From Trichomonas vaginalis G3 (Eukaryota; Parabasalia; Trichomonadida; Trichomonadidae): 64,000 nt of DNA. Below the pieces are notes generated by a model. It was not told the origin of the DNA, did no database searches, and was given only the letters and a program-made list of their open reading frames with translations. The position numbers were made by a program, and so were the translations under genes. The DNA lies in the NCBI RefSeq assembly GCF_026262505.1, contig NC_067205.1, forward strand, positions 22,353,585-22,417,584, read 5' to 3'. This document shows positions 42,597 to 53,235 of the stretch, one piece after another (the first letter of the stretch is position 1; every line of letters starts with the position of its first letter).

Positions 42597-44309
42597 ATGC
42601 CACGTAAGCTACGTAAGAATATACGTAAGAGGAAGGGAGCATTGAAACATCCAATAGTAAAACTAACACCACAACAACAGTTGCAACAACAAATTATGAA
42701 TGACCCCACTATGTTGCAACAAATGTCAAGCAACCCTATGCTTTTAAACCGAGTTCTTGGTGCACAAAGTGGAGGTTTAAGAGCGGCACTTTTAGCGAAA
42801 ATGGCAGGCTATGGTGGAGCTGCAGACGGAACAGCATATAACCCTCAAAGTCAAATGAATTTGAGTTCACTCAAAAATCAAATAACAGATGTCAAAAAGT
42901 CAAACATAGACATACAGAAACAAATAAGTGAAAACGAAAAGAAACTAGAATATGACAGACACACAAAGAAACTCAATGAGTTAAACGTAGAGAAAAAGAA
43001 GAAAGAAGAACAACTGAAAGAACTAAGTACAGAGGAATATGCGAAAAAAGTGTCAGAAAAAGCAGCAGAAGTAGCAAAAATGGAACAAGATGTCATAAAT
43101 TTGAAAAACCATACTACTCAATATAAAGTACTGAAAGATGAAGAAATAAAACAAAAAGCCCTGAAGACATATATGGATAGCGATGAGTATAAAAAAGAAG
43201 TTGAAGCAAATGTAAAGGCAGAAAAACTTTTACAGTTGCAAAACCAAACCGTACAGTATGAAAACTTAGCACAAGAAAGTAAAAATAACGACGCAGCCAT
43301 GCAAAAGGCAATGAAAAGCGCAGAATATATAAAAGCTAATAATGACTGGTTAGATGCCCAAGCCAACGCTAAAGCAGCCCAACTCATAGGGTCAATAAGG
43401 ACAAAAATACAAGCGGATGAAGACAGTTCAAATGAAGCTTTAACAAATGCTGACTTTAAGAACGCTTTCGAAGCTCTTCATAGTAAGGTGAAACAAGTGA
43501 ACGACTTCTCATCTGGAAAGAAACTGAAGTCTGAAGGTTTCGACAAAGAGTTAAGAGAAGTAGCACAAAATATGACGAAAATAACAGATGCAGCAACGAG
43601 ACAGGCAGTTCAAAGTGCCTATGACGCCGTTAGAGCAACTGTTGTGGAAAGTCAAGAAAAAGAGTTACAACAGACCAAAACAGACCTAGTAAATGCTTTC
43701 TTAAAAACGAAAAGTCAGGTAGGACATTACGCTGCAGATGGAACATATGTGCCAGCTGGTGGAACTTATATACCACCAAACCCTCCAAGAGAAGCACCTG
43801 CACCAGGACTACCTAACACATTTACATCGTCACATGGACACAGACACAGGCATGCACCAAATCCAGCACAACAACAACAACAACCAAAACCAACAGTTCA
43901 AAATCCAGCACAACAACAACAACCAGCACAACAACCACCTCCACAACCAGCACAGCAACCACCTCCACAACCAGCACAACAACAACCAGAAACAGAGCAA
44001 GGACATAAAAGAAGTAGAGAACAAGGAAACCAAGAATTCTTAAAAATGCTTAAAGAAGAGTGTGGTTTCCCAGATAGTATTGACTTTAGTGACAGATATA
44101 AAGAAGCTATTAGAAAGTTCAAGGATGGAAATACTGACCCGGACCTATTTAGCTTTATGGCTCAGCACCAAAACGGATATAATCTCAAACCTGGAAAATA
44201 CAAGCTCGCTAAGGGATATGATTTAATAGCATATCATCCAAATGACATGGATGAATTTACTCCGAGATATTTGATGTCAGAGCTAAATGACAATCAACTT
44301 TCGTCATGA
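42597..44309 (+). CDS. Polinton B coiled-coil, Gln/Pro-rich protein
   Basis: The ATG at 42597 is preferred to the upstream one because it starts a basic MPRKLRKNIRKRKGALKH segment. The order is basic tip (1-25), Gln-rich helix, long coiled coil at about 100-280 (KQISENEKKLEYDRHTKK), a linker, a Gln/Pro repeat tract at about 425-470 (AQQPPPQPAQ units), and a C-terminal globular part with FLKMLKEECGFPDSIDF. It is the first gene from the left end and is followed by structural genes, so a core or scaffold role is plausible. No known family is recognised. The frame looks whole. Confidence 0.65.
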   Translation: MPRKLRKNIRKRKGALKHPIVKLTPQQQLQQQIMNDPTMLQQMSSNPMLLNRVLGAQSGGLRAALLAKMAGYGGAADGTAYNPQSQMNLSSLKNQITDVKKSNIDIQKQISENEKKLEYDRHTKKLNELNVEKKKKEEQLKELSTEEYAKKVSEKAAEVAKMEQDVINLKNHTTQYKVLKDEEIKQKALKTYMDSDEYKKEVEANVKAEKLLQLQNQTVQYENLAQESKNNDAAMQKAMKSAEYIKANNDWLDAQANAKAAQLIGSIRTKIQADEDSSNEALTNADFKNAFEALHSKVKQVNDFSSGKKLKSEGFDKELREVAQNMTKITDAATRQAVQSAYDAVRATVVESQEKELQQTKTDLVNAFLKTKSQVGHYAADGTYVPAGGTYIPPNPPREAPAPGLPNTFTSSHGHRHRHAPNPAQQQQQPKPTVQNPAQQQQPAQQPPPQPAQQPPPQPAQQQPETEQGHKRSREQGNQEFLKMLKEECGFPDSIDFSDRYKEAIRKFKDGNTDPDLFSFMAQHQNGYNLKPGKYKLAKGYDLIAYHPNDMDEFTPRYLMSELNDNQLSS

Positions 44310-44348
44310 AACGCGTAAAAAAGAGACGGAACGAAAGAACAAAAGCTT

Positions 44349-45927
44349 ATGAATGCGGATGACGTAGATAGGGAAATTGTTGAAAACGGTCTCGGAATAT
44401 ATGAAATGCCAGCAGATGAGGTACAAGAAACTCCACAGGAAGAAGTTCAGATACAACCAGACATGGAAGAAATAGTTCAGCAACAACAGCTAGAAGAGCC
44501 TGAAGGAAACGAACAAGTCCTTCCTTTGGAAACTAACTTCACAGAACTAGATGAAGATTTGGAACAGCCGAAAAATCTTGACCCTCAACAAGAGTATGCG
44601 GAGAATATGGAATATTTCCAAGAGTCTAAAAAAATTCGGCTGACATAGTAGAAGAATATCGAAAAATGTTTGCCGACATACAAAAGACTCCAGCACCAGA
44701 TGAAAATATTCAGCATAGAATGGAAGAACTGAAAGAAAATGTACACAAATACAACAACCCTTTTACTTACGAGCATTTAACGTTCAATCTTTGGATGAAC
44801 TCGGTGAAAATAAAAGGTTAAATTTCAAGAAAACATATAGAAATGAAAACTTGTTTAAAGTTCATTCAGAACCTAACCAAGATGGAAACAAACCTACTTT
44901 TGTTTCTGCAGACGATGGAACTACAATGAGATGGGGTCATAAAGCTAACCCGGATAGGTGGTTCATAAACTTACAACCTCAATTCCAAGAAGTTGTAGAC
45001 GCAATGGAAGTGAATGGTGAACGAGACATAGCTGGTATTTTAAGCGCGGCTTTAATGCCATTGAAAGATATGAAACATGCAGATATTTTGGACCAGTATG
45101 AAATGAACATGGCTGATGGAAATATAACACCTGACGTTCTAAAACATTTATCTCAAAGAACTACACAGAACCATAGAGATGGTATATTTGGTGAAGAGTT
45201 TAGAAAGAAAGTTAGGGAGGGCGAAGGAAGAGAACCTATTGTACATGACCTTGCAAACGAAAGTTTACAAAATGTCATAAAAACTTACTTTGCAGACAAT
45301 GAAATGAGAAGGGATGAATATTTAAGAAAACTCAAATGGACAGTACCAAATGAAATGTTAGTATTGAAAAACATGTTCCTTGACAAAATAAAACCAACTA
45401 CAGAAATAAACGACGCAAGACTGAAAGATTGGGTAAAAGCTTTCCCATTCACAAAAGATATAGTTGGTAACATGGAAAGAAAACCAGAATGGCTACAAAA
45501 ACATATATTTGGAAACGAGCTTATTCCATATGGACAGGCTCTGTTTGAAGAGCTTGAACCGGAAACTCAGGAAAGAGTCATGCAAACAATACGCGAAGAC
45601 TCAAATACAAACTATGACAAACTCTTTCTAGGATATAGGGTACCTGAGATGGGCGACCAGAGCCCAAAGGCAAAAAGGACATGGGAAATTTACAACATAC
45701 TAGGTGAACATGAGGCAAAGATGCAACAACTTGAAGCAGAGGGCAAGTTACCAAAAGCGACACCAAAGAAGAAGAGAAGAGTAGAACAAAGTGAAAGTAG
45801 TGAAGAAGTAACTTCATCTAGTGAAAGTAGTGGCAATGAAGGAAAAAGAAGAGTTAAAGATTCAGTTAAAAACTCAGCCAGGAAGAAAGTAAAACTTGGT
45901 CCACGTGGGTTTTATTATGACACATAA
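44349..45927 (+). pseudogene. Polinton B virion-type gene region next to the capsid gene
   Basis: This fossil region lies between the coiled-coil gene and the major capsid region. The first part is acidic and Gln/Glu-rich. The main frame (44791-45927) has KANPDRWFINLQPQFQEV and a helical middle, ending in a basic tail with TPKKKRRVEQ, close to the SV40-type nuclear localisation signal, and Ser/Glu clusters. No family is recognised. Position suggests a virion-associated protein imported to the nucleus, which is inference. The region is broken. Confidence 0.55.
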
Positions 45928-45959
45928 ATCCAACTATTCTATATTTTTACCCATATGAA

Positions 45960-47566
45960 ATGTACGCCGCTCAGAATATAACGCCAACAGTTTTGGATGC
46001 CATGAACGGAAATGTTTCCGAATGGTATAACGAATGCGACAATGCCATTAGAAGGTCAGAAATAGTTCCTGGAACTTACGAATATACAACTGCTGTTTCT
46101 TATGGAAACGTAGGTGAGTTTGGAGAAGGCTCTTCAACAACAGTAGATATTGCTTGCGACAGGTTTCATATTATTTCTATTGACAACTCATTCTTATACG
46201 TGGAACAAGACATTGAAATAAAACCTTCTGCCAAGTTGTCTGACAAGAAAGGTTGCAATGGAATTTTCTATGTCGGATACCAATATGCTCCAGAAGTTTT
46301 CATGGGATATAAGATATATTCTAACTCTGACTTAGTTCAAACAGTAACATGGGCAAACTATGAATGGTTCGCTTTGAGAAACTCAGTACAACCACAAGCT
46401 AGAGAACAAACAGACCAGTATGCAAATATTGAGAAAATAAGAAGACTTGACCCTAACGTTCCAGGAGTTTATGTTGACCTTTCTGGACAAACTGCAGCAG
46501 CAGTAACCAAAGTAAAACTGAAACTTAGAGTTCCTTTGTCATCTTTCCTCATCTTCAGGTTTTTAAGATACTTGCCAAACTGGGCAGGAAAAATTTCTAT
46601 CGAACTTACTCAAGCAAAAATAACTTAGTCATTGCACCAACACAAGACCCATTCACTATTACAGACGTAAAGGGAACAAATCAAACGTCATTCGCCGAAT
46701 TTTGCAAAGACAAAGTTGACTTAGACTTTGGTTTCTCAAACTTCAACAATGAAGTAAACTATTATTTCAATGCTGCTGGAACTGCTTGGGACCCAGTTAA
46801 GTTCACATGCGAAAAATTTGAATGCAAGAGAATAGAAAGCAGACTTGCAGTCTATATGTTGGACCCAGATATTTCAAATGCTTTAGCTGCCAAATATATT
46901 GCAGTTCCACTTATGTTCCCTATACACCAAATATCTGTCAAAGACTTTGCAGGTGAAGTTGGAAACCAAAGTGCTGACCCAGGTGCAAGAACAGATATTG
47001 CTTTAACAACTGCAATGAAACATGCAGATACTATGTTTGTACTGTTCAGACGAACTATAAATGACTATTCTTGTTTCTACAACCCTGGTATTAAATATCA
47101 TATAAACATAGATGGCAAATACTATCCAAGAGAAGAATATTCCACAGTTGAGGATATGAGGTCATACAACTTGACATTAGATGCTATGAACTTTAACAAC
47201 AACTTCACAACAACCATTAACCCTGAAATGCAAAGTTCTATTATGCCATATGTGAAAGTATGGACCCATACAGGAGCTCAAAAAACTCAATATACAAATG
47301 GAGACCGTTCAAACTTTTGGCTTGGCATTCCATTTGCTGACTCAGAAGACTTTATGGGTGGTATTTCAACTGTTGGTACAGTTCAAATACAATATACTGG
47401 TGACAGAGACGGTCCAGATGAATTGAAAGCAAAGAAGTTTACAAAACCAATAGCACTTTTCACGGAAGATGCTCTTTTGAAAATTCGTTCGATGAAACCT
47501 GCTGGGGCTCCTCAGATTGGCATAACGACAGCTTCCATCGAGCAGATTTTGGCAGCAGGTCAGTAA
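45960..47566 (+). pseudogene. Polinton B major capsid protein region (double jelly-roll)
   Basis: The region begins MYAAQNITPTVLDAMNGN and has beta-rich stretches such as YEYTTAVSYGNVGEFGEG, FLYVEQDIEIKPSA and, later, PLMFPIHQISVKDFAGEV and GIKYHINIDGKYYPRE, then a C-terminal Gly/Thr-rich end. Position, total length and strand-rich composition match the double jelly-roll capsid proteins of Polintons, which form hexon-like trimers. The call was made by pattern; no structure search could be run. The fossil gene is broken. Confidence 0.75.
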
Positions 47567-47645
47567 GTTGTTCTTGAACTGACTTCTCTCCGTCAAATAT
47601 TGACAGTACGCCAGTTTTGACATAAATTGTAAGATAAACTTACCT

Positions 47646-47860
47646 TTAGAAATATCTGTAAGTTTTGTTGTTATATTTTTTGTCAACGTCAAGAACTTTC
47701 ACCATCTCGGTTATACCAACTTTCTTTGCTTTATGGAAATATTTTGGTTCAGCAAATATTGCTATTCTATAACATTTACCATTGTTTGTATAAAGAACTA
47801 TTCTGTCAATGTATTTGTATTGTGTGTGTGTAAACTTTGTTCTGCTTCAATTCGAAGAGA
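47646..47860 (-). pseudogene. Polinton B open stretch without start codon
   Basis: On the minus strand an open stretch reads YKYIDRIVLYTNNGKCYRI, then IFAEPKYFHKAKKVGITEM and a stop after NNKTYRYF. It looks protein-like and lies in a gap between plus-strand genes. No family is recognised; it is probably a remnant of a small gene. Confidence 0.4.
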
Positions 47861-47895
47861 TACTCAAATACGTCCATCTTTTTATTCTAAGTAAA

Positions 47896-48475
47896 ATGTC
47901 ATTTCCGAAAAATAGAAGCGTAAGTGTTTCAAAAGGTTTAATGGCGGTGGCAGATGTGAAGTTAAATTCACCAACTCAAACAAACAGTCAAAGTGTTGTT
48001 GTCAATGTCAAAAAAAGAGATGTTGAAGTGGGGAAACCATACGAAGACGAAGATGGTATACAATAGTTCCTGTAAAAGAACAACCAACATACCCTGAAGT
48101 TAGCAGAGACTTAAGTTCTGTTGCAGATATTCGAAATGACTACCAACAACTGAAAGACAAACTTCAAACTCAGGAGAAGATTTGTCAAGCTTTAAGTATA
48201 ATGTTAAACTTGGTCGAACACAACCCTGTAAAATGAACTCATATGTCATCGCACCTCATGAAATTTTGAAAGAACTATTGAAACTTTTGACAGAGGCAGA
48301 TGATATAAACATCAAAGAAATAGAACCCGACATTAGTTGCTGTGGTGTTTCATATAATGTCATTGACAAGATATACGTTATGAAAGGAGGTGAAACGTTG
48401 AACTTAAAATATAGTTTCCCAGACGTCATAAAAATATTTGACGACCACAACATTTCATTAAAATTTACTTGCTAA
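47896..48475 (+). pseudogene. Polinton B small gene region of unknown function
   Basis: The region starts MSFPKNRSVSVSKGLMAV after the leader TATTCTAAGTAAA, and its later part contains PDISCCGVSYNVIDKIYVM and a C-terminal strand-rich stretch. It lies between the major capsid region and the candidate minor capsid region. No family is recognised. It is broken. Confidence 0.4.
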
Positions 48476-48481
48476 GTAAAA

Positions 48482-49269
48482 ATGGCAGAAGACATAGTGG
48501 TTTATACTATTACGACTAAAAACCCTGAGTCATATAATTCTATAACAACAAACTTACAAAGTCCTCAAGGACGATATTGTAAACTGACCTTAAACACGAT
48601 GACGACTAAAGCCTGTTTTGCTCTTTTGACACCAGAAGACTTTGTTGTTGTGAATGGTAAAAATACTTCTTTGAAGATACTTACTCAGATATACCACCAA
48701 CAGGTTTTGTTGACTTATTTAATACTTTAAGGACGGATGTAACATGTGCTGCAACTAGAGCAGGTTTCATTATGTTTGGATGTCCGACTGAGTTTACTAT
48801 AAACGATATGAGCTATAATACAAAACTTATATCTGGTTTTTACTACCAACAGTTTCCTATAACAGGAAAAGGTGTCATACAAGGAATGTCTATTCCATTG
48901 ACATTAAGCACACCAATCTTATATATTGTTTCAAACTTAGGTTCAAAGTGCTATTCGAATGTCGACAGAAACTACTATGACAAAAGATACTCATGCGTAA
49001 TAAACAACACTTTCTCTGCTGGTTTGCTATTGTTCATTCGAATGCAGAATTTTTCAACCTTAGTGAACTCAAAACTTTGGCAAGTATAACGTTGACATTA
49101 GTTGACGCAAACTTTGTTCCTGTAAAACTTTTATGTCCTATGTATTTTGTCAATGACGGCAGAAAGTTTTCGAATTGGAAGATGCAACCGGTGAAAGTAT
49201 TGTATTACAAGAACAACTTCAACAACAAATAGCTCAAGAACAACAAATGCAACAAATAGCTCAAGAATA
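48482..49269 (+). pseudogene. Polinton B candidate minor capsid (penton-type) region
   Basis: The region starts MAEDIVVYTITTKNPESYNS and is rich in alternating beta-strand sequence (GRYCKLTLNTMTTKACF, then LTLSTPILYIVSNLGSKCY). It ends in a Gln-rich tail (QQQIAQEQQMQQIAQE). Its place behind the major capsid region and strand-rich composition suit a single jelly-roll penton protein, as known for Polintons. The assignment is by composition and position only. It is broken. Confidence 0.45.
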
Positions 49270-49298
49270 AAAAAAAATATTTTTTTATTTTTATAAAA

Positions 49299-50535
49299 AT
49301 GTACAGAATAGATGTTTCAGATTTTTATGACTTCCAAGCCTTCAGAAATATGTGTCCATTTCGAGACTATAACAATGCAGTCGAGAATTTGAAACGTTTA
49401 GTCATTTATGTCGACTCTGCCCCAGAATGTTTGTCATGAAAGAATGGGATGTTGTCTTTAACAAACCAAGAGCGACAATAGTTTCAGAACAAGTTAGACA
49501 GAAACTTAAACTTAAGAAAATAAAAGTCGTACAAGTTGGCATGAAGATGTTAGATGCTTGGGATATCTTATTGTCAAAGTTAGAAGATTTTTCAGTTCGT
49601 GGTGTATAAGTTTTATACACCTTCTCCAAACTTCTATTCTATCTTCACTGGATATAAATATGAACAAGTAGAATGGAAAGAAAATATTATAGAAGCTTGG
49701 TTAGACCATGTCAAAGAAATTATATGCAATGGAAACGAAAAGGTTTATGAGTATATCTTATGTTGGTTTGCAAACATCTTACAACATCCAAGTGCTAAAA
49801 ATGAACTGCTCTCATTATAATTGGAAAACAAGGAACAGGTAAGAATACTTTCTTTACAGATATCTTATGCAAACTTTTAGAAGGTTATTCGAATCCGAAT
49901 ATGACAAACTTAGAAAACATCTGTGGCAAGTTTAACTCCTCAATAGAGAATATGAAACTTATAGTTTGCAATGAACTTCAAAGTATAGATACACAAAAAA
50001 GTTTTGAACTCAGATGCTTTGAAGAGTCTTATAACAGATAAAGTTGGAGTTGTTGAAAGAAAGTATAAAGACCAAAGAGTTTGTGAAAATGTTGCAAACT
50101 TCATTATGGTTTCAAACAATACTGTTCCGATGAAGTTAGAAAGTTCTGACAGAAGATATGTAGTTGTCAGAACGTCAGATTCTCATATGCAAGATACAGA
50201 ATATTTTGACGACTTAGCAGAAACTTTGACATCTGACTTTTACAACCACTTGTTCTCATACTTTATGACATTAGATATTTCTAAGTTCAATCCAAGACAA
50301 ATTCCACATACGAAGAGAGACAAACATTGTTAGAAGCAACAAGAGTGTATATGAACTGTTCATAGATGAAACTGACTTTGTGTCATTAGATGAAAGGTCA
50401 TTGTACGATTCGTATAAACAATATTGTCAAGAATATGGTTATATGGCAGCTTCTAAACGAACATTCTTGGCAAATGTCAAAAGTCTTTTAGATGTTCAGA
50501 ATGGTGTATATACAAAGAAAAATTTTTCTGAGTAA
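49299..50535 (+). pseudogene. Polinton B superfamily 3 helicase region
   Basis: A Walker A-like GKQGTGKNTFF near 49820-49860 is followed by a helical stretch and LIVCNELQS (Walker B-like). Then comes NFIMVSNNTVPMKLESSDR with a following RRYVVVR, which fits the SF3/D5 motif C and arginine finger. The C-terminal part (KRTFLANVKSLLDVQNG) looks like a small winged-helix domain. SF3 helicases open the replication origin of Polintons and other DNA viruses. The fossil gene is broken in several places. Confidence 0.75.
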
Positions 50536-50571
50536 ATTTTAAAAAAAATATTTTTTTATCCGATAGAAAAG
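50536..50571 (+). promoter_or_regulatory. Leader type C before the 50572 gene
   Basis: TTATCCGATAGAAAAG directly precedes the ATG, after A and T runs. The same leader, with minor differences in run length, stands before the 50958 gene (50925-50957). The shared stretch reaches back to include TTTTTCTGAGTAAATTTT at the end of each preceding gene. Confidence 0.7.
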
Positions 50572-50905
50572 ATGACAGAAAAATTAACTTTTTACATAGC
50601 GCCAGACCCTTCTTGCCCACATCTTTTTAAGCCACAATATATAGACATAGAACTAAATAGAGAAAGCGAAATTCTACAAACAGAAGAAAGCGAAATTCCA
50701 CAACATATAGAGACCTAGATAACGAAAATGGATATGCGCTATTCTGGTTAGATTGTCCTTATGAAATGTATGAAAAAAAGGCTTTATATGAAGAATATAG
50801 AAAATATTGTCATGAAAACGATATAAGACCAAGCTCTAGAGAAAAATTCTATGCTGGTATAAAACATCTTTTCGAAGTTCGGAATGGCAAATATAGAAAG
50901 AAATA
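50572..50905 (+). pseudogene. Polinton B gene related to the helicase C-terminal domain
   Basis: The region starts MTEKLTFYIAPDPSCPHLF and later encodes YRKYCHENDIRPSSREKF and IKHLFEVRNGKYRKK. The latter resembles the helicase end, which reads KRTFLANVKSLLDVQNGVY. Both are followed by the same leader C. It therefore looks like a stand-alone copy of the helicase winged-helix end produced by tandem duplication. Function is unknown; it is broken. Confidence 0.5.
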
Positions 50906-50957
50906 ATTTTTCTGAGTAAATTTTAAAAAAAAATATTTTTTTTATCCGATAGAAAAG

Positions 50958-51377
50958 ATGACAAAATTCATCTCAGTAAATAAGTACATGTCAGGACTTA
51001 AAGAAGAACTAGACCCATTCGCTTATTTGAATGTTTACTTCTACCATTTTGAAAAGTCTTCATTCAGCAAAGTTTGGAACATCGAACCAGTTAAGTTTGC
51101 TATTGTGACTAAAAATGGTGCAACTTTTGAAGACTTAGACATAGAAGGTTTGTTAGCAGTCAAAGAAAGTTTTGACAGAAGGTTCTCAAACCTTAAAGAA
51201 GGCAAAGCATACAAACTTGTTATACCTTATGAACCAAAGAAAGCAGACGACTATGAATATTATGAGTCTAAGATAGTTGAAGTTCAAGGTAAATTGGGTA
51301 AAAAGATTTTAGAGTCTAAGCCAGTGTTTACTCCTAAAGAGGAAGAGAACATTGACATTGACCCAGAAATGTTCTAA
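50958..51377 (+). CDS. Polinton B small acidic-tailed protein, possible ssDNA-binding protein
   Basis: The 139-residue protein starts MTKFISVNKYMSGLKEEL, has strand-rich stretches (VKFAIVTKNGATFEDLDI, AYKLVIPYEPKKADDYEY, SKIVEVQGKLG) compatible with a small OB-like barrel, and ends EENIDIDPEMF. An acidic tail closed by a Phe is typical of single-stranded DNA-binding proteins such as bacterial SSB and T7 gp2.5. It follows the helicase region and shares leader C with the 50572 gene, which fits a replication role. The fold is a guess. Confidence 0.5.
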   Translation: MTKFISVNKYMSGLKEELDPFAYLNVYFYHFEKSSFSKVWNIEPVKFAIVTKNGATFEDLDIEGLLAVKESFDRRFSNLKEGKAYKLVIPYEPKKADDYEYYESKIVEVQGKLGKKILESKPVFTPKEEENIDIDPEMF

Positions 51378-51393
51378 AAATAAAATTTTATTT

Positions 51394-51765
51394 TTACATG
51401 TCAAATTTCTTTTTCTCTGGAACTGGTTCAGGTTCTTTCTTCTCTTCTTTTACTTTCTTCTCTTTCTTTTCTCTCTTCTTCTTTTCTGGTGGAGTTATGT
51501 CAAACTTCTCAGAACCATATTTATGTAAAAGTTCTTTGTCCTTTAATAGCTCATCTATTCTGTTTTCTATTTCATCTTCAAGAACAGCGCATGTGTCTTC
51601 TTTGCATTCTAAGAACTTTTGTTGGACTTCATCTTTCCAATCGGCGTCATCTCTGTCAACAAGTCTGTCATTGACAAATTTTAAGACTGCTCTTTGTAAT
51701 GTTTTATGGTTCTTGTCATATTCCCAGAAACAGAACTTTAGAACAAATTCACTTGTTTACACTAT
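51394..51765 (-). pseudogene. Polinton B lysine-rich open frame without start codon
   Basis: The minus strand is open for about 120 codons and reads FVLKFCFWEYDKNHKTLQ, DWKDEVQQKFLECKEDTC and a strongly basic/acidic tail with EKKKREKKEKKVKEEKKE. No ATG opens it in the window sequence, so it is likely a decayed gene. It is convergent with the 50958 gene, and its stop lies 16 bp from that of its neighbour. No family is recognised. Confidence 0.5.
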
Positions 51766-51775
51766 GTAAGATTTT

Positions 51776-52753
51776 ATGGTCGACAGATGTTTTGCTGTCG
51801 AAAAGCTTGTCTCGAATATAGATAGCGAAATCGCTAGACATTTTCTAAAAGATAAAAATTTTAATTTTTCTAAAAATATGTTAGAAAAAAAGTTTGCTGA
51901 CATTGACAAGAAATTTGAGAATGTTTTAAACAAGAACAAGAGGAAGTTGGAAAATGCTCAGATAAAACCTATACATGACAAGTTCTTATTTGCTCAGAAT
52001 GGTATAACAGGTCTAATCGCACCACCTGGGTCGGGTAAGACTTTCACTTATCTTAAAATGGCTGCACAACAACAAGAACTAGATGAGAAGAACCCATTCT
52101 ATGAGTTAGTAGTCATTTGTAGTACTTCTGGTCAATTTGACCAAACCGTCAATTCGTTCAAAGATATTATAAAGAAGTCTAAGTTAGTATGTATAAAGGA
52201 TACTGAGTTGTTAGATTGGATAAAGAAGTACCAAAGAAGAGTTTTGAAGTACAATGCTATAAATGAGTATATAAATTCTAAGTTTAAAGACCCAAATGAG
52301 GAAATGCAGAGAATATTAGAGAAGAAACACTTCAGAAACAAACAGAAAGAGATAGAATACATTTCGAAGAAATTGCAATCTTACGATTGGAAGACTTACC
52401 CTCATAGGTGTCTTCTTATCTTAGACGACTTTGCTTCTCATCCTTTGTTAAAGAACAGAGAACAAGACATGTGTCGAATTCTTAAGAAGCTCAGACACTT
52501 TAACATCTCAGTTGTCATTTGTGTACAGACAGCAAAGAGTTTAAGTAAGGATGTAAAGAGAATACTTACTGACATAATACTTTTCCCTGGATTGTCCGAA
52601 GACGATTTCATGGAACTTATGAAAGAGTCCATGGCAGGTAAGTTTGACAGACATGAACTATGGGAGAAGTATAAAGTCATACAAGACCCTCATACTTCTT
52701 TCAGAATTCATATCTACGCAAACAAAGTTCAAATTGTAAAAAGTCAAGCGTAA
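51776..52753 (+). CDS. Polinton B DNA-packaging ATPase (FtsK/HerA type)
   Basis: The 325-residue frame has an N-terminal charged helix (to about 75), then Walker A GLIAPPGSGKTFT at about 80-92. ELVVICSTSGQFDQTV follows, then Walker B LLILDDFASHPLL at about 215-227, and the sensor-like ISVVICVQTAKSLSKDV at about 245. A closing FPGLSEDDFMELMKESM matches the end of Polinton and poxvirus A32-type packaging ATPases. It drives genome packaging into capsids in related viruses. The start may lie further in, near MLEKKFADIDKKF, since the first residues look unlike the family. The frame looks whole. Confidence 0.88.
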   Translation: MVDRCFAVEKLVSNIDSEIARHFLKDKNFNFSKNMLEKKFADIDKKFENVLNKNKRKLENAQIKPIHDKFLFAQNGITGLIAPPGSGKTFTYLKMAAQQQELDEKNPFYELVVICSTSGQFDQTVNSFKDIIKKSKLVCIKDTELLDWIKKYQRRVLKYNAINEYINSKFKDPNEEMQRILEKKHFRNKQKEIEYISKKLQSYDWKTYPHRCLLILDDFASHPLLKNREQDMCRILKKLRHFNISVVICVQTAKSLSKDVKRILTDIILFPGLSEDDFMELMKESMAGKFDRHELWEKYKVIQDPHTSFRIHIYANKVQIVKSQA

Positions 52754-53230
52754 AAAATAAAGAGTTTGAGTCTTAGTCTGTTGTGGTGCTGGGGCTGTCG
52801 GTTCTTCTGGCTTTGGAAGACATTCAGGAAGAGGAACGTCGGACATTCGTTTGTGTCCTGTCGGATGGAAATTTTTTTCCAGTTGTCGGGAAATTTTTTT
52901 CCTGTCTGAAGGAAAAATTTTTTCTGTCGTTCGACCAAAAAGTTCTCAATTTTCGAAAATTTGAATGGTTTACGGACGAACAACAGGAAATTTTTTTCCT
53001 GTCTGAAGGAAATTTTTTTCCAGTTGTCGGGAAATTTTTTTCCAGTAGGAAGGAAGGACTCGGAATGCAAGAAGGAAGAACTTGGAATGTCGGAAGGAAG
53101 AACTTGGAATGTCGGAAGGAAGAACTTGGAATGTCGGAAGGAAGAACTTGGAATGCCAGAAGGATTTGACAAGACAATTTACCTTATAGAGCTACCTGAG
53201 CCATCTGAAGTCAAGCGTAAAAATAAATGG
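52742..53230. repeat. Repeat-rich segment between 19-bp direct repeats
   Basis: AGTCAAGCGTAAAAA stands at both sides (about 52742 and 53211). Inside are several near-palindromes GGAAATTTTTTTCC and GGGAAATTTTTTTCC with CAGTTGTC between, plus a 22-bp tandem GGAAGGAAGAACTTGGAATG about five times (53060-53160). CGTCGGACATTCGTTTGTG at 52836 recurs at about 57205. The segment has open frames on both strands as a by-product of the repeats. Confidence 0.85.
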
Positions 53231-53235
53231 TTCAT

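Noticed and set aside
43830-44122. Trp/Leu- and Cys/Gly-rich minus-strand frames
   Set aside because: They are shadows of the Gln/Pro repeat tract of the coiled-coil gene.
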